In this document: one piece after another, positions 11,140 through 21,113 of the stretch | Layout: every line of letters starts with the position of its first letter | Numbering within the stretch: the stretch's first letter is position 1 | From: Alopecurus myosuroides | Lineage: Eukaryota > Streptophyta > Magnoliopsida > Poales > Poaceae | Length of the DNA: 64,000 bases | Assembly (NCBI GenBank): GCA_028641055.1 | Contig: CM054057.1 | Location: 721,490,310-721,554,309 of the forward strand | Reading direction: 5' to 3' | Notes under the pieces: model-generated | Seen by the model: the letters and a program-made list of their open reading frames with translations, nothing else | Databases searched by the model: none | What the model was told of the DNA's origin: nothing | Position numbers and translations under genes: made by a program

Positions 11140-11170
11140 TAGTCCCGGTTCATGTGGCCAACCGGGACTA
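11140..11170. other. perfect subterminal palindrome in CACTA copy 1
   Basis: TAGTCCCGGTT, a 9-nt spacer CATGTGGCC, and AACCGGGACTA form an 11-bp perfect stem. Copy 2 has the same hairpin at 28361-28387 with a 9-bp stem and a one-base loop change. It may be a paired transposase site or a source of fold-back RNA. Confidence 0.6.
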
Positions 11171-11793
11171 AATGTCCTCCGACCCCAGGCTCCGCCACCC
11201 GCCCACGTGGACGGGCCTTTAGTCCCGGTCCGTAAGTGATGGGACTATAAGGGGGGGCCTTTAGTCGCGCGTAGCTAGTCCCGGTTGCCCGGACAGGTTT
11301 AATGGGCCTGGCGAACCGGGACTGTAGGCCTATTTTCTACCAGTGCCTCCTCAACCCCCTTCTTCTCTACGTCACAACTGGCGGCAGTTCCACACCGTGT
11401 TTCTGCACCTCCCCTGCCTAGTTGCTTGCATCGCTGCTGCCCAGCACCTCAGTTTTGTACGCTGCAGTATCCTCCCGTGTCAAACCTAGGTCTTTACCTT
11501 TCTGATTATTCCATTAAGGATTAGAATGATGTAATTGATGCAGATGCCAATTTCTATGTAATTTAGATGTCAATTACTCCTCTCGGTTGGTTAGTAGCTG
11601 CAAATTTTGTCTTGGCCCGTTGAGAACTAGTTATATATGTTTTGTTTGTGTGCGAAAAAATATCATCATGAAATTTTCATCTATTTATCCATATTTATGT
11701 TCTATGACTTCCCGCTGTTTTTCTGTATATTTTGTGTTTTCTTACAGATTGCCCCCTCTTTCATTTTGTTCACGCTCCGCCACTGGCTACGAA

Positions 11794-12700
11794 GTCGCGT
11801 CGTGTGGCGCGGTCGACTTGAATTCATGTCTCCTTCTCAAGAACATGCAATAGTTGAACGAATCAATCAAGCATCGAGGACGGAGAGGATCCACCACCCA
11901 CTTTTGCGTGTTCAAGCACAACATTAGGATGTTTCTCCGGTTTTATTTTGCGGCTGCTTGGTTCGACAGTTCGTCCATAACCTCTCGTGCCAGTGCGGTT
12001 GCGGCTTTCGACTTGACGCTAATGCCGGCGCTTATGGCCGGAGCTGGGGAACTAGCTTGGGTTAGGCGAGGCCGTTTCTGTTGGCAGGTGGGATTATAGA
12101 GGATTGACGATTGGCAGGTTGGCTGGATGTCTGTGTTTCTGTTGACCGGCCACTTTGAAACTGAAGGCCCATAAACGGAAGGCTTTTACTTCGAAATGAA
12201 ATGAGCAGGACACTAGTCTTTTTATGAGATAAAAATACAGCTACCTGTATACTTCAGCATGGCACAGTTGGAGCCAACCTAATTGGCTGACTGCTGTTAA
12301 TGTTTCCCAGTTATGCGGAAGATGGCTACCAGCCTACCACGTCTATAGCTTTCATGTGTCCTCTTTACAAAAGAACTTACACTATAACTGCGTTCTTGGA
12401 TCACGAGTTGCTGCTCAGCAGAAGGTCATCGACAACGTGTCCGGTTGCAGAATACATGGCAATGGAAGGCTCTCGCCGTGTATGTCAACACAGATGATGG
12501 GCTACTCTATATTAGACCCGCATCGATTTGGAGAACCAAGGCCCACCAGATTTGTTGTTTTGGTAAACTTCATCAAGGCCGGTAGAGTAGCTCGACGGGC
12601 CCAGCTTTGCCGGAGTTAACTTGGCCCCCGTTTATACTTTCGGAAATAAGATAAACCGGGCACTTGGTTTGCTCCAATTTCTCACCATCACTCAACTCTG
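11794..12700. other. gene-free stretch
   Basis: Several short open frames occur on +, but none shows a recognisable domain, conserved splice structure or element ends. It appears to be ordinary intergenic DNA flanking the hAT insertion. Confidence 0.35.
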
Positions 12701-12704
12701 AATT

Positions 12705-12790
12705 ACTCGCCTGTGTGCATCCTTCGATGCAGAGATAGTCAGAGCTCTTCTTTTTTTATTGTGTAGAAACTAAAAAAAAAAGAATTTTCA
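12705..12790 (+). mobile_element. LINE 3'-tail remnant
   Basis: GTGTGCATCCTTCGATGCAGAG forms the same GCATC/GATGC hairpin followed by CAGAG seen just before the poly(A) of the two larger LINEs here. An A-rich run ends the segment near 12780. Only the 3' end is present; the 5' border is not visible. Confidence 0.45.
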
Positions 12791-13016
12791 TGTAAGACGA
12801 TAGAAATTCTGAAATTGTTGCGAAGGAAGTCGTGTTTACATTGATGTATGTGTGTGGGAGTGGGGGTGGGGGGCACTCAAAGCATAGGTTGGATCCCATC
12901 ATTTTATAGAGAGGAAAAGACGTGACAACGGTTTACAAGAGGAAAAGATCAAAAGCGTGACACAGACTGGTACGTAGAATCAGTGCATTCTACATATCAT
13001 GCAACAAATATGATTC

Positions 13017-13868
13017 GACGGCCACACCTTTTTTTTTAAGGATACGTCCTGGAGAGACATATCGGTTTCAAGGAAGAAAAGGCTGAGGCCGGTTACAACG
13101 CGTCTGGCACAGGCGCACAGGACGCAAACCACTTACAAAACTCAAAAAGGGACTACTCGCCAAACCGCCACCTTTCTACCTGACGAAGGCCCCGGCGGCA
13201 ATCCACAAGGTTGCTTCCGTCCCAATCAACCTGAGCACTCTCTCCACCGAAGGCTGGAGTCCATCAAACACCACCCCGTTGCGATGTCTCCAAAGGCACC
13301 AGCAAACAAGAGTGATCGCCGTCCACAAGTCCTTTTGATCCACTCTGTCTCCTGTCCGAGCTGGGAGCCAAAATACGACCCTGTCCAACTGACTCGGGAT
13401 CCACTCGGCCAGCCTCCACTTGCCTAACAGCTCGGTCCACACCTGCCTGGCCAGGACACAACCTAGCAGCAGGTGATCAATGTCTTTAGCGTGTTGACTG
13501 CAGAAGGGGCAGGCCGCTGGGTGTGGCATCCCCATGCGGCTCAGCCTATCTGCCGTCCAACACCTATTCCTAAGCGCAAGCCACAAGAAGAATTTACATT
13601 TGTTTGGTGCCCGGGAGCGCCAGACCTGGTGTGTACCGGCGAGGCTCTCTGATCCCGCAAACAAGGCTCTATAAGCTGATCTGGCTGAGAAAACATGGCT
13701 CGCCTCCCAGTTCCACCTGAAGGAATCCTCCACGCCCTCGACGAGGGTAACTTCGGCCACAAGGTCTGCCAGTGTTAGAAGTTCCTGCTCATTCAAGTCT
13801 GGGGGTATATCTTCCAGCGAACCTCCCGCCAGACCCTCCCTAACCCCTCCGTGGACGGCCACACCTTT
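13017..13868 (-). mobile_element. 5'-truncated LINE insertion
   Basis: A minus-strand LINE fragment is bounded by an exact 15-bp direct repeat GACGGCCACACCTTT at 13017-13031 and 13854-13868. The complement of the T-run at about 13029-13037 is the poly(A) tail, placing the 3' end on the left. Truncation at the 5' side with a long, variable-length duplication is the signature of target-primed reverse transcription. Only the end of ORF2 is included. Confidence 0.9.
13176..13853 (-). pseudogene. LINE ORF2 C-terminus (zf-RVT region)
   Basis: An open frame encodes the C-terminal part of a plant L1-type ORF2. It has FSARSAYRALF, then KCKFFLWLALRNRCWTADRL, then CPFCSQHAKDIDHLLLGC and the tail LWRHRNGVVFDG. 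This is the zinc-binding reverse-transcriptase-associated domain (zf-RVT) with its CxxC...H...C pattern. Endonuclease and reverse transcriptase are absent because of 5' truncation. The first codons come from inside the domain, so there is no real start. Confidence 0.88.
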
Positions 13869-14384
13869 GTCGTGCCACTCTTTTCTTGTTTTACGTGGAA
13901 GGTTTTTCGGCTCTGCTTAGTCAAGCCCAGTTGGAGAATCAGATTAAGGGTGTTAGTTTTGGTGCCATAGCTAAAGCTTTTTGACGTGAAAGGGTTTGCT
14001 AGCTAGGGGCTAGGGCCATCCATCTCGCTTTCGCTGCAAGTTCATGTGGATCTTCATCCAGGACGCCATGGAGTTCCTGGCCCGAGGCACAATGCAAAAA
14101 GGATACCGTCCGGAGTCGGAGAGTCGATCGAATCAGAGAGGCACAATGCAAGTGTCGGCTATCGCGCGAGAGGGAGAAAACACTACCGAACTGGGGGGGG
14201 GGGGACCGGCTTCCAAGGAGTTCAACATAATTTCTCACACTTTAAACTTCACAAATTGAGTACCTGGCCACCCGTCTCCAGCAAAGCGAATAGTTCTCAT
14301 TGGAGCTCATGTTTTGCAGATCTCCATTCACATTTCATTTGCATTTCCATTCGTTTACACAACCTATTATCTATACATCATCCG
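13869..14384. other. gene-free stretch between LINE insertions
   Basis: No product was recognised. GAGGCACAATGCAA occurs twice (about 14092 and 14139), giving a small direct repeat of about 47 bp, and a ten-base G run lies near 14196. Confidence 0.35.
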
Positions 14385-14447
14385 GAAAGGGTTCCGTAGG
14401 GAGATTCAAGTAAAGGCATGACATCTTAGTTTACCACTTGGAGAAGG

Positions 14448-17400
14448 ATGGCGAGTGGCGACCGCGCTGGCGATGCGCCAGTGGCGATGAGCACTCAGGT
14501 GGAGATCGCCAGTGCGACGGCGAGCGATGGGAAGCGAGGGGGTGACTCCACGGACACCTCTACGGGCGATCCGCCTAGAGACTCGTCTGGCCCATCTATT
14601 GATGTGGGAGCGCGGCAAGACGTGGATGTTGAGGGCGGTGCTGGGTTCGCCGATGCTGCTAGATGCGTGGGCAGCAGCTTAGGCCGTCTTTGGGGTCGTT
14701 TTTGGGCCCTGACTGAATCGGACACGGAGGAGGAGGATCACATTGCTCATCTCAGTTCAAGGGCAGATCTGTACCGGGCTGATCTGATTGAGGAGTGTTC
14801 CACTCCTGCATCTGATCCACGACGGACTGCAGTCCGTGGATCGCAAAACGGAGAAGAAAATTCAGAAGAGACAAGATCAAAGATTGGCAGCGAGGACTTT
14901 GGAGATCTCGCCGTCTCCCTCCTCAGGTACGTCTATTCATGTTCGCCGTTTTAGGGTGCCAAAGGTTCCCGTGATGCCGGCGTCAACTTTTTTTGAAGAT
15001 GTACTGGATGGGAACTGGAAGGTGGTTCGCCGGCGACGACGTACGTACACCGAGGTCGCGATCCGGAAATCAAGGATCCGGGGTTTGAAAATTAAAAAAA
15101 AGGACTTGGTGGGTATAGGCCCGGCCAAGCCCATGTTGCATGAAAGCCCACTTCGTGTGTGGCGCCCAATTACTGCCAAGGATGATGCGACCCCTATACC
15201 TAATCCAGCAGGAGGGTTTCGGCGCCTCCTTCGGGTATTCTGGTCTCAAACAAACCTCCCTGCGGCAGATTGCGATTTGCTGGTGAATCGCGGTGGCGGC
15301 AGAGGGGGTGGCGACAATGGGCATCGTGGCGACGCGCCGTATGGGCGTGGTGGCTACTATGGTTCTACTGGCCCCAATTTTGAGGTTTTGGTGGCCCTAC
15401 TGGAACCGCAGGGAACGCTGATGCAGGTGGTTTTGATGGTGCTTTCGGCGGTGGGCAACTGGGTGGTTTTCATGCTGGCACTGGATTCCACGCGGCCCAA
15501 GGGAGAAGAGGTGGTTTCCATGGCAGTGGCCGTGGACGTCGCAACTATGATTGTCCTGACCGTGTAGACGGTGGCTTTGGAGGAAGAGGTCGAGGTGCAG
15601 ATTACGGCGACGTTGGCTATGGAGGATATGGTCGCAATGAAGGTCATGGGGGGTAAAATGGTGGTAGACTTGGGAACGGACATGGTTATGGTGATTACCA
15701 TGGTGTCCGGGGCAGATATGGAGATGCCAATTACGGTAGAGGGGCTGGGGGGCCGCGGCCTGTTGTGTAGCCAACCCTGCCCGCTGTCGTGGCGCCTGCT
15801 GCGGTGGCATCAACCCCTGCCGTGGTGCAAATACTTGTTGCTGCTCAGATGCCTGTTGCAAGTGCTGCTACCACTACTCCCTTGCAAGTTTCTATGGATG
15901 CTCATGCGGTTGCTCAACCTGTCCCGGCGATTCGTGTCTCAGCCGATCAGCTTTCTTCTGCGCTTGCAGCGGTTGGCACGAAGAAAGGGAAAAAATGCTA
16001 TCGATGCGGGGTGGCTGGACACAGATCCAAAGATTGCAATGCTGACAGATGCTTAGTTTGTGAAGGGCCAGCTCATGGAGATAAAACCTGTCATTTGTTG
16101 ACAGCACCGAAACCACAAATTCGGGTTTATGGATCTGGACATGAGGAACTCATTTTTTCCAATTTCGTTGCACGGATACTTATAAGCCCAAGATGGAAAA
16201 TGTTAGGTTGGCCTCTTTAGTTCTGTCCGGGGGTGAGATGAGTATACCGAGTATTATTACTCAACTGTAGTGTCTGGTGCCTACGTACTTTACCTAGGAA
16301 ATAATACAAAGAGGACACAATGTTTTCCAAGTACAATTTCCTACTCGCAATGACCTTGAGAGGATGAAAGTATTTGGGGTATGCATGGTGCCAAATAGCA
16401 ACTGTAAACTTACTTTTGATAGTTGGGCTAATATTCCCGAGCCAACTCGTACCTTGCCTTAGGTGTGGGTAAGAGTTTCAGGGATCCCAAGACCCCATAT
16501 TGGTGATTTTTTGGCTCTTTGGGCAGTAGGAGACATGTTTGGGAAAACGTCTGAGATTGACATGGCTTATACGCGGAGACATGGAGTGCTTCGCATCAGA
16601 ATTGGCTGCATTAACCACAAGAAAATCCCATCTAATTTTCCTCTATTTATTAAAGATGGTTTCTATGCTCTGACTTTTGTGGTAGAAAATGGAGAACCAA
16701 TGGCTGCTGCAGATATGGAAGTGGATGGCAAGAATGATGATGAGATGATGACAATGACGAGGGAGAAAATGATTCAGGTGATGAATTCCAGAAGGCTGTT
16801 AATAATTATGGTACTGATAATGCTATGGTTTCGGAAAAGATGGTGTCTAAATCTACGCCCACAGAGGGGGGTGAAAAAGTTTCGGATACCCCTACACAAG
16901 GAGCCTCTTTCAAGAAGGGAGTTTCGTTCTCTCCTCTGGTTAAGCAATCCTTTGAGATGGCTCGTAAGGAGGTGGCTCTTCTTTTTTCTCCGAAATCTAC
17001 GGTTGATGATAAGACTGCATCTATGGCGGAGAAGGTACGGGAGGTGGCGCCCAGTTCTACCTCTACTGCTGCTAGCGGGACGGATACAGACGCTGCCGTG
17101 GCAGCAGATTTTGTTTTGGCTGCTGGCCCGACAACGATTTCGACACATTTTGCTGCCCCGGCAGGAGGCTACAAGGGAGGGCTGGACAATGGTGTTGCTT
17201 CGGGTGCTGCCGCGGCAGCGGATTCTCTTTGTTTCGCTGCCGTGCCGGCAGCGATTTCACCAACTTTTTCTGCCACGGCAGGAGGATACAAGGGTGGGCT
17301 AGACAGTGGTGCTGCTTCGGGCGCTGCCGCGGCAGCGATTTCGCCAGCTTTTTCTACCCCGGTAGGAGATTACATGGGACAAGAAACTTCTTTGTGCAGT

Positions 17401-18237
17401 GATGTTGCGGTTGATGTTTCTGCTTCGCGTGGTGGACTTCTCGTAGAGGATGATATGGTTTTAACTCCCTCTGGTAATAAGTGCAAGAATGGACTGCTCA
17501 AATCAGTAACTCCTCTGTCTACTAGGGATGGCATTGTCGATGATGTGTCCCTCTTACCGAAATCTGGAGGATCTCCTGGTATTGGACTGCAGCCGAGGGT
17601 GCTTAGTTCTACCAAAGCTGCACACAATGCCACGTTGCCCACTTTCCCTGTTGGCCTCTCGGGTTCTTTGGAGAGGAAGGCGATGGTACAAAAGATTGTT
17701 GATTTCGGTGGTATTCCTGATGCTTCGTCTGCGAGGATGCGATCGAGCGGACGTATCCGAAGCTCAGCCTAACGCCAATGATACCCACATGGGGAGGGCA
17801 ATGGGGCTGGCTGCAAAGAAGGACGAATCCTCAGGTAAAAGTTTAAATAAATTTTTGTCCATTTTGTCTTTCTCTGATAATCAAATTGCCGATAGAGCAT
17901 CCAAGTTGGGGGTTTCGCTAGGAGAGTCTTTTGACCAGTCCATTGCATCTGCTAATTTGATTAAGAAATATGAGTTACAGAGAACTATAGCTATTTTGGA
18001 AAATAATATTAACAAAAAAGGATCTGATTATTCAAATAGCCTAATCTTAAAGAAGGCCTCTAGCTTAACAGAGGATTTAGAGGATGATGACTCACATTTA
18101 TGTGTTGAGGATTCTTTTGAACCGATGATCTGTGTAGAAAAGATTAAGAGGTCAAGGAAAAAAAGAAAGATTATTCTTTGATCAACAAACGCAGAAGTGC
18201 TAGACTTAAATTTCTGAATAGAATTTCAAATGCATAA
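14448..18237 (+). pseudogene. LINE-A ORF1 (RNA-binding, Gly-rich and zinc-knuckle)
   Basis: Starting at the ATG at 14448, frames shift several times. In order: an acidic N-terminus; a basic VVRRRRRTYTEVA segment near 15020-15060; a long glycine-rich GGRGRG region (about 15290-15770) with one stop; two CCHC knuckles, CYRCGVAGHRSKDC at 15996-16037 and CLVCEGPAHGDKTC at about 16050-16091; and a DUF4283-like part (VWVRVSGIPRP...) near 16460-16720. A Ser/Ala-rich linker follows, then a basic C-terminus with KRRSARLK. ORF1 proteins package LINE RNA. The stop TAA at 18235-18237, reached after a frameshift near 18175, overlaps the ORF2 ATG at 18230. Confidence 0.82.
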
Positions 18238-20640
18238 TCTACGAGGTAATTTTTGGAATAGCGAGGGTTTTCGTGACCCAGGGAAACATTTGTTTGTGTA
18301 GGAATCTATTCGTGAAAAGAAATTAGATTTCATTGCCCTATCGGAGACGGGTAGATCTAATTTTTCCACTCCCTTTCTTAATCATCTAGCTTCGGGTCTA
18401 GGTTTTGCATGGTTTTGTTTACCTCCTAGAGGGAGGTCTGGGGGTATGCTTATTGGGGTTAACTCAGCCACCTTGCAAGTTAAGAACGTGGATGTGGGAG
18501 ATTTTTGTGTTAAACTTTATATCAAATCGAAAGGGGATGGTTTTGAGTGGGTGTTGATGTCTGTGTATGGAGTGGCAAATGACGATCTCAAACACAGTTC
18601 TTATCAGAGGTAGTACGTTTATGTGAAAATGATCCACTACCATTGATGGTGGGTGGCGATTTTAATATAATACGGAAACCGGAGGAGAAGAACAACAATA
18701 ATTACAACCCCAGATGGCCGATTATTTTTAACGCTATTATTCATAGCCTTAATTTGAAAGAAATTGAACTTTCGGGTCGTCAATATACTTGGGCTAATAG
18801 GCGTGATATTACTACGTATGAAAAACTTGATCGGGTGCTATCTACTATTGAATGGGAACAGAAATTTCCCATGTTTACAGTTCAGGCCCTAACTAGGTCA
18901 GGGTCTAATCATACCCCCCCCCTCTTTGTAGATTCCGGGGTTCAAGCACATGTTGGTAATGTTTCTCGCTTCTCTTTTGAACTTTCGTGGCTCAAAATGG
19001 AAGGCTTCTATGAGATGACAGCAGCTGAGTGGGTTGTTTTCGTGAAAGGTGTTACACCCATTGAGGTCTGGCAAAACAAAATTAGACACCTACGCTGCTT
19101 TTTAAAACTTTGGGCCAAGAATAAAAGTGGAAAATATCGGGTAGAGAAAAAGAGACTTTTAAAATTCATAGATGAATTAGATATTAAAGCAGAAAGCATT
19201 CCGTTATCATATGCTGAGAGGAGCACTTTGAGGGGGGCAAATGACAGGATGTGCTCTCTTCGTAGGGAGGAAGAAACTAAATGGGCGCAAATGGAAAAAG
19301 TTAAATATATTCAGGAGGGGGGCAATAATACGAGATATTTTCACCTAATTGCTAATGGTAAACATAGCAAGAAGAAAACATTCCAATTAGAGCAGGATGA
19401 AGGAACTATTGTCGGGGAGGAGAATCTAAAAGTTTACATTACAGAGTATTACAAAAAATTATTTGGGGATTCATTACCCAATAATATAACGCTGTATGAG
19501 AGTGTCACGCATGATATTCCTCAGATTTCCCAAGAAGAGAATGATATTCTTACAGCTGATTTCTTAGTGAAAGAAGTGTATGAGGCCATTTGTCAAATGG
19601 AATTAAATAAAGCTCCAAGACCTGATGGTTTCCTTGCTGAGTTTTATAAGACTTTCTGGGAGGTCATTAGGGAGGACATGATGGCCATGTTTGTTCAGCT
19701 AAAACAGAATAATTTACCTCTTTTTAAACTGAACTTTGGTGTCATCACCCTCATACCGAAGAAGGAAAATGTTGTACAAATCCAGCAATATAGACCGAGT
19801 TGTTTACTCAATGTAAGCTTCAAAATTTTCACCAAAGTGGGTACTAATCGTATTGCTCAATTGGTGCAAAAAGTAATCAGACCGACTCAGGCTGCCTTCA
19901 TGCCTGGACGCCACATTTTAGAAGGTGTGGTGGTCTTACACGAGACAATCCACGAGCTTAAGAAAAAAACATGGATGGTGTCATCTTCAAAATAGACTTT
20001 GAGAAGGCTTACGATAAATTTAAATGGCCTTTTCTTCAACAAGCATTATGTATGAAAGGGTTTACACAAGAATGGTGTAAATGGATTATGCAATTTGTCG
20101 AGGGAGGAAGCGTTGCCATCCGGGTTAATGATGATATTGGTCATTATTTCCAAACAAAAAAAAGGCCTTCGTCAAGGAGATCCTTTGTCTCCTCTGCTGT
20201 TTAATATAGTGGCTGATGTGCTGGCTATTCTTATCGCTAGGGCGAAGGAGGATGGTCAGATAGGGGGTCTAATACCTCATTTAGTTGAGGGGGGGCTGTC
20301 TATTCTGCAGTATGCAGACGATACTATATTATTCATGGAACACGATTTGGATAAGACAGTTAATATTAAGCTAATCCTTGTTTTGTTTGAGCAATTATCA
20401 GGTCTAAAAATTAATTACCACAAAAGTGAAATTTTTTGTTTTGGGAAGGCAGGAGACATGGAGGATCAGTATAAGCATATCTTTGGTGTGAGTCTGGTTC
20501 TCTTCCTTTCAAATACCTAGGAATTCCAATCCATTCTCGTAAGCTTCGGAATCCATTCCTCATGGCGGCTGGCTGCTCGCGTCTCCTTTTGGTGGCACAG
20601 GATTTTTTTCTCCCAACATACAGGGCAACATTTTAAGCGA
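18230..20640 (+). pseudogene. LINE-A ORF2 (endonuclease + reverse transcriptase), truncated
   Basis: An APE-type endonuclease comes first: LDFIALSETGRSN near 18320, VGGDFNIIR near 18650, SGRQYTWANRRD near 18770 and GSNHTPPL near 18900. The reverse transcriptase follows: MELNKAPRPDGFLAEFYK near 19595, LIPKKENVVQIQQYRP near 19750, FKIDFEKAYDKF near 19985, GLRQGDPLSPLLFN near 20165, and the catalytic YADD at 20311-20322. Stops and frameshifts include a TAG near 18299, one near 18600, one near 19965 and one within the A-run near 20160. The thumb and zf-RVT domain are deleted, so the product would be inactive. Confidence 0.9.
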
Positions 20641-20831
20641 CTTTTGTAGTTTTCTTTTCTTGTTGTTCCTATTGGTTTGGCTGGTTGAGGCTTGTCTCAA
20701 TTTCTTTTGTGGGTTTTGAGATGTAAACTATAACTATACTATCACTTTTTGGTAATAAAGGCTATGTGCATCACTCGATGCAGAGGCCAGGGCTTCACCC
20801 CTTTTTGAAAAAAAAGAAAGGGTTTCGTAGG

Positions 20832-21105
20832 TACATCAACCAGCTTGTGAAAATAGCATGTCTATCTAGGGAGGCTATCCTAAATACTTGGCAGTAAAAG
20901 GAAGCAGATTTTTTTTTGCTGGAACAACATGATTCTTCTTCTTATTTCGCTCCATAGAGCACCTTCTACTCGCCCTGTTCTGGGCCCTCGTATCTGGCCA
21001 GATAGAGCTTCTGGCCATCATGGACCATGTCGACGTCCTGCACCCTAGCACCATCCTCGCCAAGCAGGCGCATTCATGAACCAGACAAGCTCAGCTTCTC
21101 CTGCG
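20832..21105. other. short unique stretch between two LINEs
   Basis: No gene was recognised. It separates two related LINEs that lie tail-to-tail. Confidence 0.4.
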
Positions 21106-21113
21106 CTGACCTG

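Larger units (their letters stand above)
8808..11345 (+). mobile_element. non-autonomous CACTA element, copy 1
   Basis: The element starts CACTGGTAGAAAAAAGGCC and ends with the complement of CACTGGTAGAAAATAGGCC. A 3-bp target duplication CCT lies at 8805-8807 and 11346-11348; a 3-bp duplication plus CACT(A/G) ends define CACTA (En/Spm) elements. Multiple TTTAGTCCCGG / AACCGGGACTA motifs lie near both ends, the usual subterminal transposase-binding repeats. There is no transposase gene. The cargo is an exonuclease gene (9225-9937), an AT-rich tandem array (10130-10735) and a 5S-rRNA-like block (about 10893-10995). A second insertion of the same family is at 26051-28563. Confidence 0.9.
8485..11785. 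mobile_element. hAT-like non-autonomous element, split by a CACTA element
   Basis: The left end CATGGGCGGAGCG and the right end CGCTCCGCCACTG are inverted repeats matching at 11 of 13 positions. They are flanked by an exact 8-bp direct repeat GCTACGAA at 8477-8484 and 11786-11793. Terminal repeats of the CAGTGGCGGAGC kind with 8-bp duplications indicate hAT. Without the CACTA insertion at 8808-11345 the element is about 760 bp and encodes no transposase, so it was mobilised in trans. The CACTA insertion is the younger event. Confidence 0.75.
14401..20815 (+). mobile_element. L1-type LINE (LINE-A), internally deleted at its 3' side
   Basis: The element is bounded by a 16-bp direct repeat, GAAAGGGTTCCGTAGG at 14385-14400 and GAAAGGGTTTCGTAGG at 20816-20831 (one mismatch). 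A short 5' leader precedes ORF1 (from 14448), and ORF2 runs from 18230. After the reverse-transcriptase palm the sequence jumps near 20550 to what looks like the last codons and the 3' UTR, so the thumb and zf-RVT region are missing. The 3' end has AATAAAGG near 20753, a GCATC/GATGC hairpin, and a short A tail. The 5' end appears complete. Confidence 0.88.
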
